This document shows positions 54,598-63,166 of a stretch of DNA of 64,000 nt, in pieces. Source of the stretch: Amycolatopsis alba DSM 44262 (GTDB lineage: Bacteria; Actinomycetota; Actinomycetes; Mycobacteriales; Pseudonocardiaceae). The notes under the pieces were generated by a model. It searched no databases. It was not told the DNA's origin and saw only the letters and a program-made list of their open reading frames with translations. The stretch covers positions 6,967,605 to 7,031,604 of the forward strand of contig NZ_KB913032.1 in NCBI RefSeq assembly GCF_000384215.1, given 5' to 3'. The number at the start of each line of letters is the position of its first letter. Position 1 is the stretch's first letter. Made by a program: the position numbers and the translations under genes.

Positions 54598-57162
54598 TTG
54601 GATTCGACGTGGCCGCTGGTGGGACGGCGAAGAGAGCTTTCCTCGATCGACGAAGTGCTGGCGGGGGCAACCGGCGGGCTCGTCCTCGCCGGACCGCCCG
54701 GCGTCGGGAAGACCCGGTTGCTGCGGGTCGCGATGGATCGCGCGGCCGCGGCCGGGCGCCGTGTCGAACTACTGGCCGCGACCGGCGCCGGATCCTCGAT
54801 CCCGCTCGGCGCCGCTTCCCATCTCCTGCCTGCCACCCCGTCGGCGGACGAAGAACCCGACCGCACAACACTTTTCCGATGGGCGTCCGCGGGATGGGAC
54901 GAGGACGGCGCGGTTCTCGCCGTCGACGACGCCCATCTGCTCGACGAGGGTTCGGCAGCACTGGTCCATCATCTGTGCACCCACCGCCGGGTCGTCGTGA
55001 TCGCGACCGTGGTGACCGGGGCGAGTGCTCCGGACGCGATCTTCACCTTGTGGAAGAACGGGCAGGCCCGCCGCATGGAGGTTTCCCCGCTTGCCGATCC
55101 CCTGATCGACGATCTGATCGGACACGCGCTGGACGGCCACGTTCCGGCGTCCGTCCGAACCCGGCTGCGCAGGCTGGCCGACGGGAACCCGTTGCATTTG
55201 CAGGCTTTGGTGCTCGACGGGCTCGAATCCGGTGCGCTGGTGAAGGAAAGCGGAACCTGGCGATGGCAGGGTCCGGTGGTCGGCGCCTGGCGGCTGCACG
55301 AACTCGTGGAGGCTCGGCTGCGCAGTTGCGACTCGGCCGTGCGGTCGGTCGTCGAGCTGGTGGCGTGTGGTGAACCCTTGCCGCTCGAACTGGTCGAGCC
55401 CGAACCGGGACTGCTCGCTGCCGAACGCGCCGGGCTGCTCGAGGTCACCGGCGACGGCCGTCGCTCCGAAGCCCGGCTCGCTCATCCGATCTATGGCGAA
55501 GTCCTCCGTTCCGGCCTGAAACCACTACGTGCCAGAGAGATCCATCGAACCCTTGCCGAACGCCTCGGCGCGACCTCGTTGCGGCGCAGGGACGATTTGC
55601 TGCGCCTGACCACCTGGCAGCTCGCCACCGGCGTGCGGCCGAGTGTGCCGGACATGCTCGCCGCGGCCCGGCAATCCCTTGCCCGTCATGACCTCGTGCT
55701 CGCGGAACGGCTCGCGCGCGCCGCCGTCGACGCGGGATCCGATCAGGCGCGGACCTTGCTCGCCGAGGTACTCAGCTGGTGCGGACGGCATCAGGACGGG
55801 ATCGCGGTACTCGCGGAAAGCGGCCGGTCCGAACCCAGCGACTGGACCACCACCAGGGCGAGGCTCCTGTACTGGGGGCTCGCGCGGCACGACGAGGCCA
55901 CCACGATGCTGCCGGACGACCCGACGGTGACGCGGGCACTGATCCTGCTCGCCGAAGGGAACTGCCGGGAGGCGCTCGACATCGCGCTCAAGATCGCCGA
56001 ACTGGAGTCGGCCCCGATCGACGCGAGACTCTGGGCGTTCACCACGGCGGTCAACGCCTACGCGATGCTCGGCAAGGTCTCGACGGCGCTCGACATCGCG
56101 CGCCAGGGGCGGCGGCTCGCCGAACGCCACGAGGACCTGGTCCGCACCGGACTGCCGTATCTCCGGCTCGCCGAGGGGTACGCGTTGCTGTTCGCGGGCA
56201 GGCTTTCCGAGGCACAGGACGTCGCCGAGGACGGTGGGCAGTCGGCCGTGCAGGTCGGCGATCCCGGCCTGATCGCGGCATGGTCGGCGCTGTCCGGACT
56301 GATCTCCCAGCTACGCGGGGAACTCCGCGCCGCCGTGACGTCACTGCGCGAAGCCGTCGCCATCGAAACCGCGCAGGATCCGACCGGCAGCCTCCACCTG
56401 CACGAGATGATCCTCGCCGGAACGCTCGCGATGAGCGGATCCGTCGACGAAGCGGCGGAAGTCCTCGACGGCGCTCGTGAGGAAGACTCGCGGACCGCGG
56501 TCAAGCGGCTCTTCCGGCCGCACGCCGAAGCTCATCGCGCCTGGGTCAGCGCCGCCCGCGGTGACCTGCGTGGCGCGGCGGAGATCGCGCTCGACGGCGC
56601 CGCGCTCGCCAGGGACGCCGGACTTCCGTGCATGGAAGCGGTCGTGCTGTACGAGGCCGCCCGGCTCGGCGCGGCGAGGCAGGCGGAGAAACGCCTGAAG
56701 GTGCTCGCGGAGACCGTCGAAGGCGACCTGGCCCGCGTCTATCGCGACGCGGCAGCGGCCATGGCGGCGGACGACGAAGCCGCGCTGCTCGCCGCGGCGG
56801 ACGCGTTCGCCGACCTGCCCGCTCCCCTTCTCGCCGCCGAGATGCTGACGGCCGCCGGTCGGGTGGCGCAGGAAGCGGGGCAGACACGACGGGCGGGCGC
56901 CGCTCTCGCGAGGGCGCGCGAACTGGCGCGATGTTGCCCGACCGCGCGGACTCCGGTGCTCGACAGCGTCGAGGGCACTCAGCAGCTGACGCCGAGGGAA
57001 CGCGAGATCGCCCGGCTGGCCGCGAGGCAGGCGACGAGCCCGGAGATCGCGCGGCGGTTGCGGCTGTCCGTCCGGACGGTGGACAACCATCTGGCCCATG
57101 TGTACGACAAGCTCGGCATTTCGAGCAGGATCGAACTCACCTCGCTGTTCCGCGGGAATTGA
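54598..57162 (+). CDS. LuxR family regulator with AAA ATPase (LAL type)
   Basis: 854 aa from TTG at 54598 (GAGGGGG upstream). N-terminal P-loop GPPGVGKTRLL near residue 45 and Walker B-like VLAVDDAHLLD; a long TPR-like helical middle; a C-terminal LuxR helix-turn-helix (LTPREREIARLAARQATSPEIARRLRLSVRTVDNHLAHVYDKLG). LAL regulators are common pathway activators in secondary metabolism. It is divergent from the LanL gene, with ACTC-N10-GAGT and TTGACG in the 209-bp gap, so it probably controls the lanthipeptide operon. Confidence 0.9.
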   Translation: MDSTWPLVGRRRELSSIDEVLAGATGGLVLAGPPGVGKTRLLRVAMDRAAAAGRRVELLAATGAGSSIPLGAASHLLPATPSADEEPDRTTLFRWASAGWDEDGAVLAVDDAHLLDEGSAALVHHLCTHRRVVVIATVVTGASAPDAIFTLWKNGQARRMEVSPLADPLIDDLIGHALDGHVPASVRTRLRRLADGNPLHLQALVLDGLESGALVKESGTWRWQGPVVGAWRLHELVEARLRSCDSAVRSVVELVACGEPLPLELVEPEPGLLAAERAGLLEVTGDGRRSEARLAHPIYGEVLRSGLKPLRAREIHRTLAERLGATSLRRRDDLLRLTTWQLATGVRPSVPDMLAAARQSLARHDLVLAERLARAAVDAGSDQARTLLAEVLSWCGRHQDGIAVLAESGRSEPSDWTTTRARLLYWGLARHDEATTMLPDDPTVTRALILLAEGNCREALDIALKIAELESAPIDARLWAFTTAVNAYAMLGKVSTALDIARQGRRLAERHEDLVRTGLPYLRLAEGYALLFAGRLSEAQDVAEDGGQSAVQVGDPGLIAAWSALSGLISQLRGELRAAVTSLREAVAIETAQDPTGSLHLHEMILAGTLAMSGSVDEAAEVLDGAREEDSRTAVKRLFRPHAEAHRAWVSAARGDLRGAAEIALDGAALARDAGLPCMEAVVLYEAARLGAARQAEKRLKVLAETVEGDLARVYRDAAAAMAADDEAALLAAADAFADLPAPLLAAEMLTAAGRVAQEAGQTRRAGAALARARELARCCPTARTPVLDSVEGTQQLTPREREIARLAARQATSPEIARRLRLSVRTVDNHLAHVYDKLGISSRIELTSLFRGN

Positions 57163-57167
57163 GAGAT

Positions 57168-57971
57168 CTAGCCCGCCGGCGTGATCAGGCCGTAGTGACC
57201 GTCGTACCGGTGGTAGAGGACGCTGCCCCGCTTCAGTCCGATGTCGACGAAGAAGAGGAACGGCAAACCGAGCAGACCGAGCCGTTCCACCGCCTCGGCC
57301 GCCGTCAGGACCGGCGCCGGTTGCCCGCTGACGGTCACCGCCAGCCGGAACGGGCTGAGCCGGTGCGGCCCCGGCGGCGTCGACTGCGCCAGCCGGTGCA
57401 AGGTGGGGCCGGCGTGGTACAGCACGCTGTCCTGACCCGTCCCCGATTCCGTGAACAGGTGGAAGTCGTAGTCCAGGAGGTGCATCTCGAAGAACGCGTC
57501 GTCCACAGTGGAGCGTGCGAGCGAGTAAGCCTTGTGCCGGACGATCTCTCGTTCACCCTCCGGCAGGGGAAGCCACAGCGACGGCAGTCCGGACAGCGAA
57601 TCGTGGCGCCATTCGCCGGGGTCGACGTCCGGGCGGCGTCCACGCCTGGCCGCCCGGTGGAGCGCGCTCCGCTCCAGCTGGCACCGCAACTTCGTGTCCA
57701 AGCGGGCGATCGCCTCTTCGGCGGTCGGTGCGGCGACCTGGGCCCGCAGCCGCCTCCCGCCGACGTCGAGGTTCGCCTGAACGACCACGGGCTGTTCCAT
57801 GGTGGGATTCCCGTGCCTGCTCAGCCGCACCGACGCGGCGAGCACGGGACGGTGGGCGATCGCGAAAAGCCGTTTCACCCTCCGCCCGGCACGCTCGGCG
57901 ACGGCGGGCGGAAGGTCACCGCGCACCGTCACGTGCACGTCGGGTGTCACCTTGATCCCGGTCGTCCGCAT
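57168..57971 (-). CDS. Long-type ribosome hibernation promoting factor (HPF-like)
   Basis: 267 aa from ATG at 57971 (GAGGA upstream). Residues 1-105 resemble the S30AE/HPF fold (VHVTVRGDLPPAVAERAGRRVKRLF, VQANLDVGGRRLRAQVAAPTAEEAIARLDTKLRCQLER). Two tandem copies of the C-terminal dimerisation domain follow (VRHKAYSLARSTVDDAFFEMHLLDYDFHLF and DIGLKRGSVLYHRYDGHYGLI). This architecture matches the actinobacterial dormancy paralogue known from hypoxia regulons, not the housekeeping HPF. It is downstream of USP and flavodoxin genes in one unit. Confidence 0.85.
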   Translation of the reverse strand: MRTTGIKVTPDVHVTVRGDLPPAVAERAGRRVKRLFAIAHRPVLAASVRLSRHGNPTMEQPVVVQANLDVGGRRLRAQVAAPTAEEAIARLDTKLRCQLERSALHRAARRGRRPDVDPGEWRHDSLSGLPSLWLPLPEGEREIVRHKAYSLARSTVDDAFFEMHLLDYDFHLFTESGTGQDSVLYHAGPTLHRLAQSTPPGPHRLSPFRLAVTVSGQPAPVLTAAEAVERLGLLGLPFLFFVDIGLKRGSVLYHRYDGHYGLITPAG

Positions 57972-58899
57972 TTCCTCGATCCTTTCCGAAGACCGCCTGA
58001 TGCGGCCGCTCTCCCCTGACCGTGAGCGGTTCCTCCCGTCGGATGACGAACGTGGGAAGCGCCCCCGGCCGGACGACGGCGACAGGACACGGCACGCGCC
58101 CTGGCAACTCCTGGCCGACAGAACCGAGCAGCAGTCCGCCGAAACCACTGTGGCCACGGTTTCCGACCACGATCAGCCCGGCCCGCCCGCCGTACTCCGT
58201 CAGCACCCGGCCAGAGCGGCCCCTGACGACGAGGCACTCCGACAGGACCTGCGGGAACCCCGATGCGACCCAGTCGACGTGCTTCTCCAAAGACCGCAGG
58301 GAAAGCTCCTGCGCGGCGGAACCGGCCGGATCGTTCTCGGGCAAGGTCTTGAGCACTGTCACCGGCACGCCGAGGGTCGACGCTTCCTCGAACGCGAACC
58401 GCACCGCGGCTGCCGAACCACTCCAGTCGTCCACCCCGACCAGCACCGGTCCCGATCCGCTCCGATCGCCACGGACGACGATGACCGGACAGTGGCCGTG
58501 GACCGCGAGCGCGAGCCCCGACGACCCCAGCAGCAACCGGCCTGCCCCGGTGAGCCCGCGTGAACCCAGCACCACCATCGCCGCCCGCCAGGACTCGTCG
58601 ACCAGCAGTACCCGTGGATCCCCGGATCTGGCCTCGGCTTCGATCTTCAGCGACGGCTCCGACGTCCGGGCGACTTCGGCGGCGGTCTCCAGCCTGCCGG
58701 CAGCGGTCGCCCACATGGCTTCACGTACTTCGGCCGCGGTGACCTCCAGGTTGGGATAGTCGTGGTCCGGCGGGACGCAGGCGTGGACCAGCCGCAGCGG
58801 TCGCTCGTTCCGGACGGCTTCCCCCGCCGCCCAGCGCACCGCCCGCAGCGCGGATTCGGAACCGTCGACTCCCGCCACCACGGGTTCACGCCTTCCCAC
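57916..58899 (-). CDS. Tandem universal stress protein
   Basis: About 327 aa with two USP domains. Each begins with a VAGVDGSESAL/VLVGVDDWSGSA strand and ends with the ATP-binding pattern G-x2-G-x9-G-S (GSRGLTGAGRLLLGSSG and GNRGHSGFGGLLLGSVG), so both could bind ATP. GTG at 58899 is chosen; GTG at 58908 is possible but too close to GGAAGG. The gene overlaps the flavodoxin end upstream, and its basic C-terminal tail overlaps the HPF start by 56 bp. Tandem USPs are typical of actinobacterial stress or dormancy regulons. Confidence 0.85.
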   Translation of the reverse strand: MGRREPVVAGVDGSESALRAVRWAAGEAVRNERPLRLVHACVPPDHDYPNLEVTAAEVREAMWATAAGRLETAAEVARTSEPSLKIEAEARSGDPRVLLVDESWRAAMVVLGSRGLTGAGRLLLGSSGLALAVHGHCPVIVVRGDRSGSGPVLVGVDDWSGSAAAVRFAFEEASTLGVPVTVLKTLPENDPAGSAAQELSLRSLEKHVDWVASGFPQVLSECLVVRGRSGRVLTEYGGRAGLIVVGNRGHSGFGGLLLGSVGQELPGRVPCPVAVVRPGALPTFVIRREEPLTVRGERPHQAVFGKDRGNADDRDQGDTRRARDGAR

Positions 58900-59440
58900 C
58901 GCCGCCACCGCCTTCCGGACGGCCGGTCTTTCGGACCGAGGCGAACCGCCTGCCGAGCGCCGCACCCCACTCGCGGGCACGGTCGAGCTCACCGGCGCGC
59001 AACACCGGCTGTTGTCCGTCGGTCTCGACCAAGAAGCTCTCCGGTGGCACGAGTGGCACGCGGCCGAGCCGCCGCAACCTGCGTAGCGCGACGACCGCGG
59101 CGGAACCGGTGAGCCAGCGCGGTTTTCCCATCCGGGTGTCGAAGGCCGCCACCGGGCCACCCGGCAACCGGTTCAAGGTGCCGAGCCATTCACGGAGGCC
59201 CGTACTCGATCGGACATCGTCCAAGGCCTGCCTGGCCGCCTCGGACCGGCTCGACGGCCATGACAGCCCGTGCACGTGAGTCGGCCCGCCGACCACCAGC
59301 AGATCGGCGTCCGGCACGGACCGGACGTCGTCGACGTTCACCACGGAGACCTCCGTGTACCGGCCGAGACCTTCCCCCACGGCTTTCGCCACTTGTTCGG
59401 TGTTCCCGGACATCGACTCGTACACCACCATCGCCCGCAT
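58886..59440 (-). CDS. Flavodoxin-like protein
   Basis: 184 aa from ATG at 59440 with AAGGAGA upstream. The FMN phosphate loop is clear (VVYESMSGNTEQVAKAVGEGL), followed by DADLLVVGGPTHVHGLS and PVAAFDTRMGKPRW. The C-terminal part carries a basic segment (VVALRRLRRLGR). It may act as an electron carrier or oxidoreductase under stress. The ATG overlaps the stop of the preceding small membrane gene (TGATG). Confidence 0.85.
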   Translation of the reverse strand: MRAMVVYESMSGNTEQVAKAVGEGLGRYTEVSVVNVDDVRSVPDADLLVVGGPTHVHGLSWPSSRSEAARQALDDVRSSTGLREWLGTLNRLPGGPVAAFDTRMGKPRWLTGSAAVVALRRLRRLGRVPLVPPESFLVETDGQQPVLRAGELDRAREWGAALGRRFASVRKTGRPEGGGGGGKA

Positions 59441-59658
59441 CAGCGTTCTCCTTGCCCTGCCGTCGAAACTCCACGAGATGCCCGCGAGGCGGCGAAAACG
59501 ACCAATGCCACCGCGCCCGCCATCGTGAGCAGAAGGAAAGCGAGCCACAGGAACGCGAGCACGAGGTAGTGCGGGACCGCCAGCAACCACTTCACCAGCC
59601 ACAACCAGCGCGACAGACCGGGGTCGAGCCTGGCTTCGACACGAACTGCCTGGTTCAC
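59440..59658 (-). CDS. Short DUF4389-like membrane protein
   Basis: 72 aa from GTG at 59658 with a strong GAGGAGG. The sequence [20 protein letters not shown] then [20 protein letters not shown] is the start of DUF4389 proteins, which normally continue with an FTGRYPR motif and further segments to about 150-250 aa. Here it ends after one or two membrane helices and a basic tail. It could be a naturally short form or a decayed gene with an intact start. It is coupled to the flavodoxin gene. Confidence 0.7.
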   Translation of the reverse strand: MNQAVRVEARLDPGLSRWLWLVKWLLAVPHYLVLAFLWLAFLLLTMAGAVALVVFAASRASRGVSTAGQGER

Positions 59659-59725
59659 GACGCCTCCTCGACACGGAGCGGACAGCTCGACGATCCGGGT
59701 TTCCCCGCCGCCTGGACAGGAACGA

Positions 59726-59747
59726 AGGACCCTGCCAGGCGGGTCCT
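59726..59747. promoter_or_regulatory. Palindrome upstream of the stress operon
   Basis: AGGACCC (59726-59732) and GGGTCCT (59741-59747) form a perfect 7-bp dyad with an 8-base centre, about 70 bases upstream of the DUF4389 start. The GGAC/GTCC half-sites recall DosR-type boxes of hypoxia regulons, but the match to the published consensus is partial. Confidence 0.4.
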
Positions 59748-59824
59748 CCGACCCTCCTCGGCGTCGCGGGTGGCAAGAACCATGGGAATCAGCGGTTCCG
59801 CTACCGATGAGGCAGGTGCTCCCG

Positions 59825-60001
59825 ATGGATCGTGGGACCGGCACCGAACTCGCCGCCTGGAGCGGACGCCACACCGCTCCGGACGGCGTCCCGTCGGCGA
59901 ACGCGCCCGCGCGGGACGACACCCTCGGCGTCCTGCCGACGGGCGCGTTCGCCGACCCCGCATTCGGCCGACCACCGGCGCCGCGCCGTCAGAGCCACTG
60001 A
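59825..60001 (+). CDS. Possible 58-aa hydrophilic protein
   Basis: ATG at 59825; the frame encodes a Pro/Ala/Arg-rich hydrophilic peptide ([34 protein letters not shown]) and stops 18 bases before the SHOCT gene start on the same strand. The ribosome site is weak. It is divergent from the DUF4389 operon. No family is recognised and it may be a leader region instead of a gene. Confidence 0.35.
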   Translation: MDRGTGTELAAWSGRHTAPDGVPSANAPARDDTLGVLPTGAFADPAFGRPPAPRRQSH

Positions 60002-60019
60002 CCGAAAGGACTTTTGGTG

Positions 60020-60253
60020 ATGTCTTACGGACACTGTTACGCCGGCAGCGGCTGGATCGGTGTGGTCCTGGTGCTCGCCATCGCGGTCATCGTGGTCGCC
60101 GGACTCGTCACCGTCGCCGTGCTCCTGCTGCGCCGGTACACGCGGCCGGCTTCCGGCCGTGACGAAGCCTTGCGGATCCTCAACGAACGCTTCGCCCGCG
60201 GCGAGATCGACAAGGCCGAGTACGACGAACGCCGCGCCGCGATCCGGAACTGA
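60020..60253 (+). CDS. SHOCT-domain small membrane protein
   Basis: 77 aa from ATG at 60020 (GAAAGGA at good spacing). One membrane helix (WIGVVLVLAIAVIVVAGLVTVAVLLL) is followed by a C-terminal SHOCT motif (DEALRILNERFARGEIDKAEYDERRAAI), which is thought to mediate oligomerisation or nucleic-acid interactions. These small proteins are frequent in actinobacteria next to stress genes. Confidence 0.8.
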   Translation: MSYGHCYAGSGWIGVVLVLAIAVIVVAGLVTVAVLLLRRYTRPASGRDEALRILNERFARGEIDKAEYDERRAAIRN

Positions 60254-60260
60254 GCCCCGC

Positions 60261-61193
60261 TCAGAAGCCGCGTCCGAGAACTTCGTCGACGGCACGGCGC
60301 GGACTGGCCGGTACCGCCCCGGAGGGGTAGCCGAACCGCATGAGTGCCTGCGGGAACCCGGCCAGTTCGAGGTCTTCGCACAACGCGGAGCGCACCTCGG
60401 GCAGGTGCAAAGGCTGCGTCAGCACCGAACCGACGAGCCCTCCGTCGACCGCGTCGAGCCAGGTGGTCTGCACCGCGTGACCCGCCGTCAGATGGTCGTA
60501 CCGGGTGTCGTCGAGGGTCAAGAACACGAGCAGCGTCTCTGCGGCCAGCCGTCTCATCAGGACCGCGCTGTCCGGCAGTGCCGTCGAAGGGCGGACCAAT
60601 CCCGCCCACGGCAACGATCCCGGCGGAAGCGCCGTCGCGGCGAGCCCCACCCCGTGCCGATGCGAAACCTCGTCGCGGATGGCGATCCCGCATGCGGTGG
60701 CATCGCCCTCGACGTGGGCGAAGTGCTGGAAGAACTCCTTCGAGAAGCCTTCGGCTCGTTCCAGTTTCAGGCCCGTCCTGCTCGGGGTCACCGATTGGAT
60801 GTCGCCCTGGGCGGTTTGGGCACGATCGGTCACCCGATCGAGCGCCGCCCACAGCAGACCCGACGGCCGGAGACCGAACGAACCGGACAGGAAATCGAGT
60901 TCCGGTGCGCTCCGCCAGACACGAGGCGGAAACCAGCGTCCGTTCCGCCACGGGCGAGGCGCGACGAGCACTGCCCGCGCCAGCGCGTCCGGGCCCACAT
61001 TGTGCCGGAGAGCGGCGGTTCGCAACGCATGGATCGCCATCATGGCATCAGCCAGGTCGTACCGGGCCATCAGGACACCGGCCACGTGTTCCAACGTCGC
61101 CTTGTCGCGCAACTTCGTCAGGATGGCATCGATGTCGATCGGCTGCCCGTTCACGGCAGTCGACACCCGCTGCGGCCCACCGGTCAACGGCAC
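60261..61193 (-). CDS. Chimeric ANTAR-GAF-nitroreductase protein (deletion fusion)
   Basis: 310 aa in one frame. Residues about 20-75 are an ANTAR RNA-binding unit (LEHVAGVLMARYDLADAMMAIHALR). Residues about 115-171 are the first half of a GAF domain (GDIQSVTPSRTGLKLERAEGF...DATACGIAI). From about residue 172 the sequence is the second half of an Acg-type nitroreductase (RDEVSHRHGVGLAATALPPG, AGHAVQTTWLDAVDGGLVGS, PQALMRFGYPSG). Both the GAF and the nitroreductase are incomplete, and the usual GAF-ANTAR order is reversed. The junction is near 60680. It is probably a product of deletion between two genes; function doubtful. Start codon (GTG at 61193) is uncertain. Confidence 0.6.
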   Translation of the reverse strand: MPLTGGPQRVSTAVNGQPIDIDAILTKLRDKATLEHVAGVLMARYDLADAMMAIHALRTAALRHNVGPDALARAVLVAPRPWRNGRWFPPRVWRSAPELDFLSGSFGLRPSGLLWAALDRVTDRAQTAQGDIQSVTPSRTGLKLERAEGFSKEFFQHFAHVEGDATACGIAIRDEVSHRHGVGLAATALPPGSLPWAGLVRPSTALPDSAVLMRRLAAETLLVFLTLDDTRYDHLTAGHAVQTTWLDAVDGGLVGSVLTQPLHLPEVRSALCEDLELAGFPQALMRFGYPSGAVPASPRRAVDEVLGRGF

Positions 61194-61232
61194 GATTCCA
61201 CTATCCGCCGCCCGGTATCCCTGGACAAGATG

Positions 61233-61916
61233 TCAACCCACTGGCGCGGAGTGGCTCAACCTCCCGTCGTGGACTTCGGTGATCCGGTCCACCGCGGCGA
61301 GGTGGACCCGGTCGTGGGTGACCAGAACGGTCGCGGTGGAGCGCTCGTGAGTGAGCCGGGTGATCAGGTCGACGACCGCGGCGCCGCGGTCGTGGTCGAG
61401 TGCGCTCGTCGGTTCGTCGATCAGCAGCACGGTGGGCTCGTTCATCAGAGCGCGGGCGATGTTCACCCGCTGCCGTTGACCACCGGAGAGCTGGTGCGGA
61501 CGGCGTCCCGCCTGCGGTGTGAGCCCGACGGCGTCGAGCAGGTCCATGGCCGCGTCACGGGCCTTGGCCGTGGAGCGGCCGTCGATCCGGGCCATGACCT
61601 GAAGTTGTTCGACGGCCGTGAGCGAGGGCAGCAGATTGGGTTGCTGGAACACGATCCCGATCTTGCGACGCCGCAGTTCCGTGAGTTCACCGCGGGTCAG
61701 ACCGGTGGTCACGGTGCCGTCGATCGTGACGGTCCCGTCGTCCGGGGTGATGAGGGTGGCGGCGACGGCGAGCAGGCTGGACTTGCCGGAGCCAGAAGGC
61801 CCGGCGACAGCGGTGAGCGCGCCCGCGGGCACGTCCAGGGTGACGTCGTCCAGGGCGGTGAGGCGGGAGTCGCCGTCGGGATAGGTGAGGGTGACGCCGG
61901 TCAGGTTCAGGCTCAT
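61233..61916 (-). CDS. ABC transporter ATP-binding protein (MacB/LolD-like)
   Basis: 227 aa with Walker A GPSGSGKSSL, Q-loop VFQQPNLLPSLTAVEQ, signature LSGGQRQRVNIARAL and Walker B VLLIDEPTSALD. The loop after the signature and the partner permease place it in the MacB/LolD group that couples ATP use to mechanical transmission instead of classic transport. Its start overlaps the permease stop (ATGA). A divergent histidine kinase at 63167 suggests stress-induced export or envelope-defence function. Confidence 0.9.
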   Translation of the reverse strand: MSLNLTGVTLTYPDGDSRLTALDDVTLDVPAGALTAVAGPSGSGKSSLLAVAATLITPDDGTVTIDGTVTTGLTRGELTELRRRKIGIVFQQPNLLPSLTAVEQLQVMARIDGRSTAKARDAAMDLLDAVGLTPQAGRRPHQLSGGQRQRVNIARALMNEPTVLLIDEPTSALDHDRGAAVVDLITRLTHERSTATVLVTHDRVHLAAVDRITEVHDGRLSHSAPVG

Positions 61917-62995
61917 CGGGCACTCCCCAGTGCGGTCAGCGGGTCGACAGCGGTGATGCGGCGGACGGAAAGAGCGGCTCCCAGCGCGCCGAGCAGGATC
62001 ATCACGGCGGCCGGGACGAGAACGGTGGCCGGAGTCAGCAGGAACGGCACGGCGGAGCCGGCGACCACGGCACCGAGGCCGACGGCCAGCCCTGTCCCGA
62101 GGGCGGTTCCGCCGACGAGAAGCACGACTGCCTGGCCGAGCGCGTCTTTCAGCAGGAAGCCCGTACTGGCCCCCAATGCCTTGAGGACGGCGATGTCGCC
62201 GCTGCGCTGGATGGTCCAGACGGTGAAGAAGGCACCGATCACGAGTGCCGAGATGGCGAAAAGGAAACCCCGCATCAGTTGCAGCGAACCGTTTTCGGAG
62301 GTGTAGGAGCCGATCGCGGACAGCGAGTCGGTCTTCGAAACCGTCTTCGTGCCCACGGCACGGTCTATGGCCGTGACGTCGACGTCGGCTGTCGTGGTCA
62401 GCGCCAGCACGGTCGCGCTCGGCTCACCGCCCGCGGGCGGCACCGTCTTCGCCCAGACGTCGAGGCCTGCCCACACCACCGGGGTGTGGCTGAACCAGGC
62501 GTCCCCTGACACGGCGGCGACGGTCAGCGGACGCCCGGCGACGGAGAGGGTGTCCCCGTTCCGGACGCCCAAATCCTCGGCGGCGGAGGTCGACAACACC
62601 ACCGAGTCACCGGTGATGGCGCCGCTGTCCGAGGTGAGCGTCGAACCGGCCCGGACACCCAGCACGGTGATCCCGGCGCTCCGGTTCCCCGCGGTGGCCT
62701 TGGTGGTGGCGATGCCCAGCGGTTCGGCACCGGTGACGCCAGGGGCCGCGGCCCACTGCCGCCGCTGCGTCTCGGTGAGGGCGGAATTGGCGTAGGAGAG
62801 GCTCTGTCCGTCGCCGGGAGCGGCGAAGACGATCTTGTCGGCGGGCAGGCCGGTGATCGCGGAGATGTTCTGCTCGCCGAGCCCGGCGGTGAGCCCGGAC
62901 AACAAACCGACCAGCAGGGTGATCAGCACGACTACGGCACCCATCAGGGCGAATCGCCCTTTGGCGAATCTCAGGTCTCTCCAGGCGACGAACAC
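61913..62995 (-). CDS. ABC transporter permease (FtsX/MacB-like)
   Basis: 360 aa with one N-terminal membrane helix (LMGAVVVLITLLVGLLSGL), a large extracytoplasmic domain (about 40-235) and three C-terminal helices (ISALVIGAFFTVWTI, VVLLVGGTALGTGLAVGL, AAVMILLGALGAALSV), the FtsX/MacB topology. The segment TIQRSGDIAVLKALGAS is the coupling region of the family. The extracellular domain would determine the substrate, which is unknown. Confidence 0.9.
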   Translation of the reverse strand: MFVAWRDLRFAKGRFALMGAVVVLITLLVGLLSGLTAGLGEQNISAITGLPADKIVFAAPGDGQSLSYANSALTETQRRQWAAAPGVTGAEPLGIATTKATAGNRSAGITVLGVRAGSTLTSDSGAITGDSVVLSTSAAEDLGVRNGDTLSVAGRPLTVAAVSGDAWFSHTPVVWAGLDVWAKTVPPAGGEPSATVLALTTTADVDVTAIDRAVGTKTVSKTDSLSAIGSYTSENGSLQLMRGFLFAISALVIGAFFTVWTIQRSGDIAVLKALGASTGFLLKDALGQAVVLLVGGTALGTGLAVGLGAVVAGSAVPFLLTPATVLVPAAVMILLGALGAALSVRRITAVDPLTALGSAR

Positions 62996-63109
62996 GGTTC
63001 CGGTCTGTCCTCTCCGGCGGGTGGATTGGGTACCTCTCCACGATCGCCGCCGGGCCCCGCGAGGACATCTGGCCGGAGATCACACTTCGCGGGCCGGAAG
63101 ACGGCACGC

Positions 63110-63134
63110 CGCCTCTACCTTTGGATAGAGGCGC
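63110..63134. promoter_or_regulatory. Dyad between ABC permease and histidine kinase genes
   Basis: GCCTCTA and TAGAGGC flank an 8-base centre (about 63111-63132) in the 171-bp divergent gap. It is a candidate site for the response regulator expected just beyond the window end. Confidence 0.4.
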
Positions 63135-63166
63135 ACCGCGATCCGGCTCCGTAGCCTGGACGCATT

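Noticed and set aside
60060..62306. 748-codon plus-strand frame
   Set aside because: Antisense to the nitroreductase chimera, the ABC ATPase and part of the permease gene; no domains.
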